A stretch of 64,000 bases of DNA, taken from contig WNNJ02000204.1 in assembly GCA_012934845.2 (NCBI GenBank), positions 1-64,000 on the forward strand, given 5' to 3'. The stretch comes from Pomphorhynchus laevis (lineage: Eukaryota; Acanthocephala; Palaeacanthocephala; Echinorhynchida; Pomphorhynchidae). Made by a program: the position numbers and the translations under genes. Below are positions 47,701 to 60,475 of the stretch, in pieces. Numbering within the stretch: the first letter of the stretch is position 1; each line of letters starts with the position of its first letter. The notes beneath the pieces were generated by a model, which made no database searches, had not been told where the DNA came from, and worked only from the letters and a program-made list of their open reading frames with translations.

Positions 47701-48920
47701 GTATTATATTTGCAGTAAAGCGAAGAATAAAGCTGTAGGTATTATTGTCGAAGCTTTGAATCATTAGGCTAATGTTCATTTTCATTTTTTAAATCTGACA
47801 TCAGAATGTATTTGATACATGTATCAGAATGTATTTGAGACAAGAGTAAACAGCAAATTCACTATCAAATTAGATAGTGTCCACTTTTGCCTACAGTCAA
47901 AAGTGGACAATAAAGCTGTAATCGTCTCGTTATTTTTGTCAAGCTTGTAGACAGTACAAATTACGCTCCACTTGAATATATTAAGTAATTTAAATAATAT
48001 ATTTTAAAGTTATTTTCCTCATAAGATGTGTGTTTCTCTAGGTTGGTCCACCATAATTTTGACTAAATAGAAAACAATTAATGCACCATAATGTAGTGTT
48101 TTAAATTCATTATTTTTTAAGAAATAGCCAAATTTCATTTGGTATTTATGAATTTTAAAACAAAATTTGATAATTCGAAAAACAAAGCATCACTGTTGAC
48201 TTTTGTTGAAATTTGGCATTTAAATAATATTTCACAATACATGTATTTTCAGTGACATTTACAGTCTGGAGATACGTTATGCAATGTTGTAAGAATGTAA
48301 ACAAATAATACAACTTTGTTTCGTGGCATTAAACTTATGTGACTTCCAAAAATTTAAACTTTAGTTTGATTTATAGAAATAATGCAAATAGTCACATAGT
48401 TATCTATAATAACGAGATAAATGCTTGTTTAACATTATGAGTTAATTTAATTTATTCTTTCAAAATTGATAAATATCAAATAACTTGAAACTATAACTTT
48501 AATTTTTGTATACTAACATTACCATCTCATGTTAGTAAAATTTGCACCATTAAAGTGGAACCATGTAAATTGTCAAACCCCTTGATCCATGTAAATTGTC
48601 GATGAATTATAAGACAATGAAAGCATCCCAGAGCAGTTTAAATAAGCCGATCAGTCAAAACGATCATTACTCGTACATTACCCACACATATTGACGAACT
48701 TCCTCCACCTCCTAATAGTAGGAATTGTCAGAAGGGCTCGTCAGAAGGCTGACTACCAACTCTTCTACTAAGCTGAATTAATAAGCAAATTAATAAGCTG
48801 AGTTACCAATAAATGTAATCTATTGGTTATAATTGTATTATTTATTAATTGTAATCGTTATAATTGTAATCATTTCGGTAGATTTACGAAAAAAACTTTT
48901 TAATTTGCATAATTATTATT
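44771..48920. other. Long AT-rich region without supported gene
   Basis: No ORF above 70 codons. A possible short terminal exon on the plus strand (acceptor TATATTTGCAG at 47715, 16 codons then stop) is too small to call. Confidence 0.55.
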
Positions 48921-49237
48921 TTTTTATTGCGAAACATCCCCGAGAATACAAAAAGAACTTTATTTATTTGATATTTCGACTGTAATTAGCAGTCCTTTTA
49001 AATTGTATGTTTATTAGTTATCAAACTTTTTTAAGGTACCTTAAAAAAGTTTGATAAAAGTACCTTTTTTAAGGTACCTTAAAAAGTCCTTTTCAATTGT
49101 ATGTTAATTAGTTATCAAACTTTTTTAAGGTACCTTAACTAATAAACATACAATTGAAAAGAACTGCTAAGTACAGTCGAAATATCAAATAAATAAAGTT
49201 CTTTTTGTATTCGCGGGGATGGTTCGCAATAAAAAAA
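48921..49237. repeat. Foldback element with nested palindromes
   Basis: Outer arms pair TTTTTTATTGCGAAACATCC with the complement ending at 49237. The inside holds repeated TTATCAAACTTTTTTAAGGT palindromes around GGTACC. Each arm contains a degraded relative of the hammerhead-like core (stem GACTG/CAGTC followed by GAAATATCAAA). Confidence 0.8.
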
Positions 49238-49249
49238 GTTACTTTTGAC

Positions 49250-50113
49250 CCGAAAGCAATTCTCAACGATATAATTATTAATAATTAATAATATTAATAT
49301 GAGAAGTTATTTATTAATGATCACTGCAGCCGAACGACTTTTGGCTAATAGCCAAGATTATGACAGATATGACAGATATTAATTACGACTAGGGGTGAGA
49401 TTTTACTTTTAGGATCGTTGACTTTGACTTGAAGGCATTTCTATAGCATTAGGCTGTGTGTAAATGTTGATTGATTATTGTTGAATCTACAGGTATTGAA
49501 TCAATTTTACGAAGATGAATTGTTGAAAGAATGGACAAGAGAATACATGAGAGATACGTGAACATTGTAGATTACAAAATTTGCAGCGACAACATATTGA
49601 ACGTTCATGACATCGAATGTGGATAGTGTACAGCTTGTCAGGATAAGCGTGAAGGTAGGCGCGAACGATGATTGGTCTTTTTGTGGATTGAGGTGGTTGC
49701 CAAAGAGGTTGTAGTAGAGTGACTGCTGTGGTTATTTCGGGATCGACGGCGTAGATATTTTCTGTGAACTACTGGAAGTGCTGTTAGAAAGCCGGTGATT
49801 TTGAAAAGCAAATACTTTGTTGGTAGTCTATTGATAGAGGTCGGATCGACATTAAAACAGAGAGTAGAGCAGAGTGAATTTTTGGTGACAAGCCGAGTAC
49901 CTTTTTGACAAAGAGCCATTTAAGGAGTCAAGTTGTTTGAAATTGTAAATCGAAAAGTCAGACCAGATGACGGGAAGCGCATAAGTAATCATGGGTTCTA
50001 GCATCACTTTAAAGAAATGGAGTGCACCTTGTAAAGATATAATAGGCAGTTTCCTAAAAGCGAAAATTGATGAGAGGATCTTACAAGCTTTTTGTTCCAG
50101 GTGCAAACGAATT
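49250..50113 (-). mobile_element. LINE 3' portion, left of Penelope-like insertions
   Basis: C-terminal part of the same LINE that continues at 51188-54040. The ORF 50106-49852 reads KILSSIFAFRKLPIISLQGA and VMLEPMITYALPVIWSDF. The following segment to about 49250 is found only here. It repeats about 255 bp of the right-hand piece. Confidence 0.75.
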
Positions 50114-51110
50114 GACCAAATTAAATCAGCTAACTGAGTCTACGTATTGAATATAATTATAAAATAAACAAAACATAATAATGCTAAATCAAAATTTAAT
50201 AATTAAATAATAAAATTAATAATTGTTTTTAGATTTTCTATAATTTAAATCAAGTTAAAATAAAAAATTGAAATTTAAAATAAACGTCATTTTTATGAAT
50301 TGACTAATAAATAACTGATGTTGTATCAGAATAAGAATTAGAGGTCATCAGTAGGAACTGCTATGCTATCAGGTTTCGGCCCTTAACTCCTATAAAAATA
50401 AATTGTAATATAAAAATAAATGAATAACCAAATATTAATAAAATATTAATATAATATTAAATATAAGTATATATAACTTATATAAGTATATATGAGCATA
50501 TATAAGCATATATAAGTATATATGATAAAGAAAGTGTATATCTAGATATGAACATTAAATTAACATCGATTGAAACCACTTTTAATTGATATCATAAAGA
50601 TGACATATTTAAATTTGCAAGAAACATATTTTTGAATGAGCATTCATGCATACCATATAATATAAAATATAATACATTAAATAATGAAATTTTAAGAATT
50701 GCAACAATTTGTAATGATATTGGCCTTCTTCAAAATCATTTGAATAATTTAATAGATACATCTTTTAAACTAGGTTACTATTAAAATATCGTCAAGCAGA
50801 AAATAGTAAAATATATAAATCAACACAATAATATAAAGAATAAATTTAAACTCTTAAGTTGCAAATTTTTATGGATGGATAATAAATGATATACTTTGTA
50901 TTAGAATAAGATACTAGATAGTTTTTTTTCAGATGAAACACATCATAAGGTTTTCCAATAGTAATATTAGTGGCCCAATTATAGCTGACTTGTTTTTAAG
51001 CTCAATAGAATATTAAATTGTTCATAACTGTGGAAAATATAAATCTAAACTATATTATGATATGAAATATATGTTCGGATATATTAATAAAATATATTAA
51101 TAAATTGAGT
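50114..51110. mobile_element. Scrambled Penelope-like fragments inside the LINE
   Basis: A minus-strand tail (50114-50395), a plus-strand RT C-terminus with start of 3' UTR (50520-50945) and a short plus-strand RT piece (50950-51100). Their order and orientation do not match one element, so several events or rearrangements occurred. Confidence 0.75.
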
Positions 51111-51187
51111 TAAGCTGAACAAAATATGCATTTTAAAGTTGTACTTATTTGATTGTAACCAACTAATCTAATGTTTAGTACTTCGCC

Positions 51188-54040
51188 TTAAAGATACGAT
51201 TTATAACTTAAAATAAAAATAAGTGGAGTAGAGTGACTTTTAAGTGACAAGCCGAGTACCTTTTTGACGAAGCGCCATTTACAGGAGTCAAGTTGTTTGA
51301 AATTGTAAATCGAAAAGTCAGACCAGATGACGGGAAGCGCATAAGTAATCATGGGTTCTAGCATCACTTTAAAGAAATGGAGTGCACCTTGTAAAGATAT
51401 AATAGGCAGTTTCCTAAAAGCGAAAAATGATGAGAGGATCTTACAAGCTTTTTGTTCCAAGTACAAACGAAATGACCAAGCAGATGTTAGATGAAGGCCA
51501 AGATATTTATAGGAGTTTACAAATTTTATGGTCTGATAGTTTAATGATAACTTGTTTGTTCTGGCTAAGCAACCACCAATACGAAATTTTATGGATTTTG
51601 TTTTTAATGTGTTAACAGTGAGGTCGTTTTGCAAACAGTATGCATGAAGTCGGTCAAGTAGAGTGTGTAAAATTGTATGGATTCGTAGATTATCAGAAGA
51701 TCATCGGCGAAAATAATGATTTTGGACTTGGTAGACGTCTTTTTTTAAATAAGGGCAGGTCTCCGATAAAAATTGAAAAAAGGAGAAGGCTAAGTAAGTC
51801 GCCTTGTAATACTCATTTATGTTATACAATTGATGCAGATATAAATACGCTGTCGAAGATGCGTATTTCATTGGGTGACAGTAGCAGACGTATTGTGTCG
51901 AGGAATGTTCCATTTATGTTGTGCTGGACTTTGAGTTTTTCTAGAAGCAAATGGCGATTGACGTTGTCGAAGGCTTTGGTAAAGTCTACGAATACGGCGT
52001 AGGTGTAACGATGGGTTGAAATCATGGCAAATATTGTGTCACGAGCTTCGGATAGTTCTGACAAAGTCGATCGACCATGGCGAAATCTACGTTGTTCAGG
52101 TGGGATTATCTTGTCTGAAAAGTTGTAAAGACGATGTGTGATCATGGATGCAAAGAATTTATAACCACGATTAAGGATAGCGATACTGCGATAAGCGTTT
52201 GGATCCGATGAATCACCTACCTTTTTATAAAGTTACTTGATGATTGATTAATTCCACGACGGTGGGAAAGCGCATCCAAATAATATTTTGTTAAAAAGTT
52301 CAGTCCAATACTGACCTAACATTTCAAATGTAGCCTTGATATGTTCGATTCCGTGACCGTCTGTACCAGTAGCTTTATGATTCTTTATATTGTGCAGGCA
52401 GCTTTCAAGTTCCGTGATGGTGAATGGTTGGTTTAGCATGTTTGCTTGTGCGACGGAAGGAGCATATTGTAGAAGTTCATGCAAAATAAAGTAAGGATTA
52501 TTTCAACGATATATTAAATGTGAGAGTCGATGAACCGTATGACAATTCAAAGTGAAATTCCCACACATCAATTGAAATGCTGGAAATTACATACCCATTT
52601 CGAGACGAGCTCAATTTCCATGGAAACTTTTCGGCATCTTCCAGTTCAGTCATCTCAACTACCTTCTTGTCTTGTAGATTTATCTGTTTTACTAAATCAC
52701 AAAAAACTCGTTTCCAACTTATGTAAACTTGATTTGCGGTAAGATCATGTTTGGCGCAGGAATATAGTTGTCTTAAAATTGATCGCAGATGAGCAACGTG
52801 CGGATGTCGTATGGCTGAAGATAGCTTATTTCTCTCGTTGATACGGGAGGTACAAGCAGTAGTCAATGTATTGCAAACGGTTACATAGCTATCCGATAGG
52901 TCATCGATGTCTAGTAAATGTTTTGCAATAGCGACTTGAAAAGTATTCAGCTTAGTGATGTCGATGCGCCGACTGAATTTTGGGATATTTAATTTTTCAG
53001 TGCGTGATATAGGAATTCGAGGTGATATGGCAATTTTGGCGATTAATGGCCTATGCTTTGGAATAAACAACCACGAACTTTCAAAGTCCTAAGTCACTTG
53101 TGTGGTAGTGGATGCAAATACAAGGTCGATGATGCTGGATCTATTAAAGCAGTAGTAAGTTGCATCTGACGATAACGATTGAAGGATTAATCTAAAATTG
53201 TGAAGGAAGCTAGAGATGAGCTGTAATTTATTACTAAGAGGACTGGGGCGATCAAAACTAATATGTGTAAATAGGATAGAGAGTTCGTCAATTATTTCTG
53301 ATACTGATGAAAGTGGAGCAAAGTAGCATCCTACGAATGTGCACATTAATGTTTCAACATCAATCGAACAGCTGCCATTTACTGAACTCCATTTGGTAAA
53401 TTCACAATTTAAATCCAACCAATATACCCCCTTGTGGCCTTCCTCTTCCGAGGAAAGTTGCAGGAATTTCGATACAATGAAATTTTGATATGATGCAAAG
53501 ATCACATGTTAACGTTTCACTTAGAACAATGACATGAAATGAGGAAATGTATGCAACGAAACCTAGGGATAGTAAATATTTGATGCCTTCTGCATTGTAG
53601 TTAAAAAAATTAGAGTCGTATTTAATATTGGAGAAGATTGATTACATGTTATCAGGGGGTTATCGAGGTTATTCAGATAATTTGTCAATTTAGAATTAAT
53701 AGAACGTTCAGTGGAAGGTAAAAGCTTTTGACTTCTAAGTTCGTGATAGAAAATGAAGATATCACATAGGTTATCACATAGGTCATATTATTGATGATCT
53801 TCCTGCATCAGTAGAAAGAGGTACGACACGACCATGTCTGATAACGTAGGTTTTCGAAAAGTGGTTTGCTTGTGTAGTTCGGCGGAGTTCACAAAGTTTA
53901 AATGCTCGTGCTCGATCGTCTTTTGATTAGTCGGTATTAACATAAGCACTGAAATCTGATAGAATAGAAAACCCATTTTCTTTTTGTCTTTTAGCGCACA
54001 CAGCTTTGTATCTTCTGATTTTAATCCATTTTGCATTGAT
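51188..54040 (-). mobile_element. Decayed LINE with APE endonuclease and RT
   Basis: Minus-strand non-LTR element. Near 53640-53080 is an APE endonuclease (YNAEGIKYLLSLGFV, HVIVLSETL; ORF 53505-53089 with FVGCYFAPL). A linker occupies 53070-52498. The RT starts at 52484 (KNHKATGTDGHGIEHIKAT), with motif A at AVFVDFTKAFDNVNRH (52145-51822) and IIFADDLLIY near 51700. The C-terminal region runs to 51188. It is interrupted in several places but long pieces remain open, so it is moderately old. The ORF 54036-53788 may be N-terminal sequence. A related 3' fragment is at 6478-7145. Confidence 0.8.
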
Positions 54041-54049
54041 TCTAAATAA

Positions 54050-55389
54050 GCATTTATGCACTTATATAACTTGACTTTATTTAATAAAAAATAACTTGAC
54101 TGACTTCTTCAACTGCTCAAATATGATATTCTTGAAGAAGTGTAGACGAACTATCTAATAATCTATTAATAGATTATTAAATAATACATTAATTATTAAT
54201 TAATCTATCCATTAATCCTAGATTTTACACATCAAAATAATTGATAATAGATCCTTATTCAAGAATAATAATTTTTTCATTTCGAAACACGATCGACAAA
54301 ATAAATAGAATACTAATTTGTTATTTTTTGTTGGCTAATGCCGACATCATTAAATATATTTTGTTGATAAAAATTAAAAAGTTTTAAATCAGTTATTTAT
54401 CAAATCAGTTATTTTAAACTTTGGTTGTAAAATTGTAAACATTTTTTCTATATTTACTAATATAATTTTACTATAATTTGTGTAGATTCTTGAAAATTAA
54501 ATCAAATTCCAATTTTGTATATTCTAATCGACAGGTCTCTGAGCTACATGTCATCCAATCCAAATCGATGAGTTTACAGTTTCTCAATTCTGATTCACAA
54601 GAATTTTATCAATTGACTACCCACTAGGGGTTAAAATGCTTGTAAACAAGATGCATGCTGACACATATGCTTTAACGAGGCTCCATCTCACATATATATC
54701 ATAATATTAGTATTTTATCCTAAAGCTAGTTGAATAATGTTTTCAAGTTAGTTTTCAAAAATAAAAATACATTTGCGTTACAGTATATCTCGTAATTATC
54801 CTAGATTACATACAACTTTGATCTAGAGTCTGCATTATATGTCTGATTAATACTGCATGCATTAGTAATTTTTTTGAGAATGTTCCATTTTGTAATCTCG
54901 ATATTAAATAAAAACCGTTTTGTACCATTTTAAAATAATTAAAACTTACAATATTTGCTTCTGTCCACATGGCTAGCAGTTACAAAAACTGTTATCATTT
55001 GTTCCATGTAACCACACCTTCTCTTCAATGTGGTCAATCTGACTTTGCTCTGACATTTGCAGATGTTTATTAATTTATTATTACGTGTTAAAAGTGAGTT
55101 GACATCGGTTGACATTTTTGCATCGCATTTCTAACCTGGGAACTACAAAATACGACGGTAGATTTTCTGTACTGATAAATTAAAATTATTTTTTTATTTT
55201 ATCTACTTTTATATCAGATGATAACATCTAGGGTCAGTTGGAAAAATAATAGAAGAACCAAATATAAATGACTCATTTATCTACTTTTAGATGGGATTAT
55301 CTTGGTAGAATGATATGCTATATATACGATGAAAACCAATTGAATGAAAAGATGAGGAGAACATTAGACGTATCTAAAATTAACCCTGA
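54050..55389. other. Upstream region of the Ig gene
   Basis: AT-rich, no ORF. The promoter and any 5' UTR exon of the Ig gene should lie here, but no site can be defended. Confidence 0.5.
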
Positions 55390-55533
55390 ATGAAAGTCGT
55401 TTATCAGCTATGTATATATGCAATTTATTCCGTGATGCTTGCAGGTGAAGCCGATAATGTAGTATTTGCCAATAGACAGCAGTCGATTATGTTAAATTGC
55501 ACAATTAACCTCCTTCACACAAATACGTCGGAG
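55390..55533 (+). CDS. Ig-superfamily gene, exon 1 (signal peptide and start of Ig domain 1)
   Basis: Starts at ATG 55390 and reads MKVVYQLCIYAIYSVMLAGE, a plausible signal peptide with cleavage near Gly19-Ala21. Then follows the first half of a V-like Ig domain, including the B-strand Cys (SIMLNCTIN). It ends in phase 0 at donor GAG/GTAATT. Joined to exon 2 it continues TNTSE-QLWVQLDRQ, which places the conserved core Trp at the expected distance after the Cys. The protein is probably secreted or a type I membrane protein used in adhesion or recognition. I cannot assign a subfamily. The start is the first ATG of a short open stretch after an in-frame stop. Confidence 0.7.
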
Positions 55534-55739
55534 GTAATTTTTAATTTGAATTTACAATGACCTGTCATTAAGATATTGTTGATATCTATTAATTCATGCA
55601 GATATAAAACTGCGTGAATTAAAGCAAGTTGAATAACTTTCTTTCGACGGTTATCTAACTTTCGTGAGCACCCTCAAACAAAGAAAATTGTCAATTTACC
55701 TTAAAGATGTGAATATTCATCCAAATATGAAATGATATT

Positions 55740-58230
55740 GTTTATAGTAGCCAATTATAACTAACTTATATTTAAGCTTTATAGAATATGAATATGTTTA
55801 TGACTGTATAACTCTATGAAGAAATAAATAAATTTAATGTCTAAACTCTATAAAGAAAAAAATAAATAAAAATAAATAAATCTAATATTATATTATAATC
55901 GAATCTTATATTCGGAAAAAGATATACATATACATGTTATAATAACTATAACGCATATCTAACAAAAAAATTAAACTATCAAGCAAATATAAATATTTGG
56001 ATTAAATTAAATTATTAGAATCCTTAAATATTTTGATAAATCAAAATTATTTAAAAATAGATACGTTTATATTTAGACAAATAAAATGTGTATCATTAGA
56101 AGGTAATAGTAGCCCAATTATAGCTGACTTGTTTTTAAGCTTTAAAGAATATGAATTGGTTCATAACTGTGTAAAAACTAAATCTAAACTATATAAATAT
56201 ATGAAATATATTTTTCGATATATTGATGATATATGGGTATTTAACTCTAACAATTTTTATCCAATAAGCGAACAAATTTATCCAGGTAGCCTCATTCTTA
56301 ATAAAACCAATATTAATGATAAAGAAAGTATATATCTTGATATGAACATTACATTAGCATCAATTAAAACTACTTTTAATTTATATCGAAATATCACACA
56401 TTTAAATGAATGCTCATGTATGAAGACATAATCATTAATGCATATCAGATGATATTAAATATAGTAAATTTATATATTGTCATGTGTAATTACATTAATC
56501 TTCTTAAGAACTATTTAACTGGTTTAAATATATTTTTATTAAATATATGATCCGCTTATATTAACTAAGAGAGAATTTAGAGAAAATTAAAATAAATTAA
56601 AATTCGAATAAATTAGAAAAATAAATTTTGCTACTATAAAAATATAAATATGAATATGCAATATTTATTCTAAACCATTGTATACTATTAGCCGGTTCAT
56701 TAAATTCAAAAAATAAATAAATTTATTTTAGTCTGATATTTATTATATGATATTTATATTTTTAGATTTTTTTCTTTTTTACTAAATTAAAAAGCAATTT
56801 AAATGGAAAACTTATATATTAAATAATAATAACAATAAAAATAAAATTTGCAATTATTTATATAATGACTTAAATGCTTACTTTGATTAGCTGATTAATA
56901 GTAAAAGGTTAAATACATCAACGATAAACATTTGGAAAACTTATATATTTGATAAAATTAAAAATAAAATGAAAATAACAAACAATTATAAAAGGAAAGA
57001 TAAAATTAATAAAGATATGTATACAGCACTTACTAAATTAAAGGATAACTATATAATAACAACTACTGATAAAGCTAGTAACAACTTTGTCTTAATATGC
57101 AAAAAGCTTTGTTATGATATACTGATGAAAGGAGTTAATTCTAATGATTTAAATGTGAATCTAACATATGAACGTAGTGAGTTGAGTTTAGAAACAATTA
57201 TTACAAGTCACTGTTCTATAATGGATAAAATGGGTATAAAGGTTGAATTAGATAATAAAACTATACCTATATTATATTGGAATCCAAAATTACATAAAAA
57301 TCCGATAAAACCTCATATGTAGTGCTTTTAAATGTACATAAAACCACTTTCTAATCTGTTTACTTTAGTAAATTGATTAATAATAAAAGCTTAAATACAT
57401 CAAAGATAAACATTTGGAAAACTTATATATCAGATAAAATTAGAGAGAAAATGAAAATAGCAATCAATTATAAACGGAAAGATAAAATTAATAAAGATAT
57501 GTATACAGAGCTTACTAAATTAAAGGATAACTATATAATAACAACTATTGATAAAGCTAGTAATAACTTTGTCTTCATATGCAAAAAGCTTTATTATGAT
57601 ATACTAATGAAAGAGGTTAATTCTAATGATTTAAATGTAAATCCAACATATGAACGTAGTGAGTTGAGTTTTGAAGCAATTATTACAAGTCACTGTTCTA
57701 TAATGGATAAAATGGGTATAAAGGTTGAATTAGATAATAAAACTATACCTATATTATATTGGAATCCAAAATTACATAAAAATCCGATAAAACCTCATAT
57801 GTAGTGCTTTTAAATGTACATAAAACCACTTTCTAATCTGTTTACTTTAGTAAATTGATTAATAATAAAAGCTTAAATACATCAAAGATAAACATTTGGA
57901 AAACTTATATATCAGATAAAATTAGAGAGAAAATGAAAATAGCAATCAATTATAAACGGAAAGATAAAATTAATAAAGATATGTATACAGAGCTTACTAA
58001 ATTAAAGGATAACTATATAATAACAAATATTGATAAAGCTAGTTATGACTTTCTTCATATGCAAAAAGCTATAAATCAACACGATAAAAATAAATTTAAA
58101 CTCTTAAGAGGAAAATTGGTATCAATATATAATAAAGGATATATTAAATTGTAATAAATTATTATATGATATATCTTTAGACTTTTGTATAGTGCAAAAT
58201 ATGAAGCCTCAGTAAATGATCTGATTTGTT
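55740..58230 (+). mobile_element. Rearranged Penelope-like copy in intron 1 of the Ig gene
   Basis: Same orientation as the gene. An RT palm piece (55900-56430, with FRYIDDIWVFN) comes first. Then a block encoding the RT N-terminal region is present as tandem 482-bp units, and a tail ends at about 58230 (CTCAGTAAATGATCTGATTT). The order is not that of an intact element, and it is broken in many places. The tail end lies 14 bp before the splice acceptor of exon 2. Confidence 0.8.
56877..58065 (+). repeat. Three tandem 482-bp units of Penelope-like RT sequence
   Basis: Units start at 56877, 57359 and 57841 (spacing exactly 482 bp twice); the third is cut at about 58065. Each carries the sequence for NYKRKDKINKDMYT through PILYWNPKLHKNPIKPHM. 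Units 2 and 3 share variants that unit 1 lacks, so the later duplication copied unit 2. Confidence 0.9.
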
Positions 58231-58244
58231 AATATTCATTTTAG

Positions 58245-58464
58245 CAACTTTGGGTACAGCTTGATAGACAAGAGGTACTTGCTATGGACGAGCTTATAAT
58301 TAAACCGGATATCAGGCTGAAAGTTTACAATTTAGCTTCGCCTACAAATCCTTACAATTTTACTTCCGTTTTGCAAATTAATAATGTTACCGATATGGAT
58401 GAAGGACTTTATGGATGTTGGATAGGAAATACAAGAATAAAAACATTTAAATTAGAAATTGCTC
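58245..58464 (+). CDS. Ig-superfamily gene, exon 2 (end of Ig domain 1)
   Basis: 220 nt after acceptor CATTTTAG, phase 0 in, phase 1 out at donor GCTC/GTAAGT. It reads QLWVQLDRQEVLAM, then VLQINNVTDMDEGLYGCWIG, the standard Ig E-F strands with the D-x-G-x-Y-x-C motif, so the domain closes with the Cys of exon 1. N-linked glycosylation sequons (NFT, NVT) are present. Splitting a V domain between its two cysteines by a phase-0 intron is seen in several invertebrate Ig genes. Confidence 0.8.
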
Positions 58465-59289
58465 GTAAGTGAATATGTTTGTAAAACGTATAAAAATATT
58501 TTATTTCATAAAATTTATATTAAATAAGAATTTTTATTAAAATCAATGTAATTAAATATCTCTCTGCAATACAACATTCTAAGAGACTAACAACATTATT
58601 TCAAACAAAATCTGTGCTTTTCTAAATGAATCCATAAAAACTTGATTCATAAAAACTTTTCAACCTAATTGTGGATTATTTATAAATAAATGTTGATTAA
58701 ACTTCACTTATGCAGATGATTAATCAAAAAGTAGATATTTCATTCACCGAGTTAAAACAACCCGGTAATTAATTGTGTGGATAAAAACGATTAAAAATAT
58801 ATACCATTTTTGTGAATTAGAAATCACTGTTTAATAAAACAAGAACAAATAGTTAATGTATTTGTAGTTTACAAATACATTTGCAAGAGTTCCATTTTAT
58901 TTGTTTGAAAAAAATAAAAAATTACTCTAAAAATATTTAATTGCAATTTGATGACATAATAATACTGACTTAGTCATAACTGAGTCATAACTAGTCATAA
59001 CTAGAAATAGTCATAACTGACCATTTCTACAAGATGACTTTCATTATGACTTTGTCAATTCAATACACATGCTAACTACAAAGAGTTGAACACAATAAAA
59101 TGTGATAATTCAATTATTGCAATTTAAGTGATTTAGCGTTATTTTTATTACAGAAGCGGAGAAAATGAGTAAAAAGGTTTTATTCCAACAGCATTAAATA
59201 CATTTCGTTAGATCCTCTTATCATCTTAAGGAAATTACAACAGTTTTTCAAAACTTCATATTATTTTTTATTAATACTTTGATATTTAG
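58465..59289. other. Intron 2 of the Ig gene
   Basis: AT-rich. A 15-nt microexon candidate (acceptor TTATTACAG, then AAGCGGAGAAAATGA before GTAAAA, at 59153-59167) would keep phase 1 on both sides. Direct joining of exons 2 and 3 is equally in frame, so the microexon is optional at best. Confidence 0.45.
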
Positions 59290-59436
59290 AACCACCTGAG
59301 TTACAGTGTTTATTCATTAATGAATCTCGTATCCAATTTATCGAAAAATCGAACGTGTCCTTAAAATGCATCAGTAAAGGTGGTCAACCTCAACCAAATA
59401 CATACTGGATGAAATCTAATGCAGACACGCCTTATT
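59290..59436 (+). CDS. Ig-superfamily gene, exon 3 (start of Ig domain 2)
   Basis: 147 nt after acceptor GATATTTAG, phase 1 on both sides, donor TATT/GTAAGT. It reads PPELQCLFINESRIQFIEKS and then VSLKCISKGGQPQPNTYWMK, a second Ig domain with B-strand Cys and C-strand Trp. The K-G-G-x-P-x-P pattern is common in second, C2-type domains of nephrin-like and other invertebrate adhesion molecules. The F-strand Cys must lie in a later exon, which was not found before 64000. Confidence 0.8.
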
Positions 59437-60108
59437 GTAAGTTCATTACTCCTTATAGTTTTTTAATTTCCTGCAAATAGCAATCCAAGCGCCAGCAGTC
59501 TTAATTTTAATATTTAACATTTTGCAAAATGATAATTTATCATCAATTTGACACTAATAAAATACTAATAAGTTTTTGATTTTATTAACTTGAAATAATT
59601 TTAGAAAAATTTAGGTTAAATTAACCTAAATTCAACGTAAGATTAATTTTAACGGAAAATTAACCTGAATTTAACCTAAGTTAATCTAGATTTAACGAAA
59701 GCAAATCATCTAAAATTAATTTTAGACATAAGTTTAAACGACTTAATTTATATTTAATAAAGTCATTATGAACTTCATAATGACTACATATAAGATTTAT
59801 AGGTTTCTATTAAATAGGAATATATTAAGCATGAATATATAAACTTGTATAAAATAGAAAATAAATGTTATTGAAAATTATGTGATATAACTCCACTGGA
59901 TCGAAATGTAGCCTTTGAGTCTTGAACGTAGCGATTGACATAGTTGATGAAGGTTACAATTTGTGATGTTGAAATTCAACAGCTGCATTTGAACTCGCTC
60001 AAGGATAATTTTTTGTATTTTCTGCCTTATATTTTTGTAAAAATAAATCATTTAATGATTGCATTAAAATAGATAATTTATACTAAGGAACAAATTTGGG
60101 TGTCACAT
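59437..60108. other. Intron 3 of the Ig gene (left part)
   Basis: AT-rich with a short run of degenerate TTAACCTAA-type repeats near 59600-59730. No exon seen. Confidence 0.5.
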
Positions 60109-60475
60109 TCGGGTGACATCAAGACAATTTCATCCAAATATTTTATGCCAGTCAATTGTCTTATAATATTTTACCTAATAATATAATATGAATTTTTAAT
60201 AATAGATACATTTTATATTCATTATATATTTGTAATTTATAATATATTAATCGGGTGACATTAAGACAATTTTACCCGAATATTTTATGCCAGTCAATTG
60301 TCTTATAATATTTCACTTAATAATATAATATGAATATTTAATAATGAATACATTTTATATTCATTATATTTGTAATTTATAATATATTAATCGGGTGACA
60401 TTAAGATAATTTCACTCGAATATTTTATGCCAGTCAATTGCCTTATAATATTTTACTTAATAATATAATATGAAT
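60109..60475. repeat. Three tandem units of about 140 bp
   Basis: TCGGGTGACAT starts units at 60109, 60251 and 60391. Each contains TTTTATGCCAGTCAATTG and TTATAATATTT. The last unit is incomplete. Probably a small intronic satellite. Confidence 0.85.

Noticed and set aside
47716-47767. Short plus-strand terminal exon (KAKNKAVGIIVEALNH then stop)
   Set aside because: Good acceptor but only 16 codons, with no upstream exon found.
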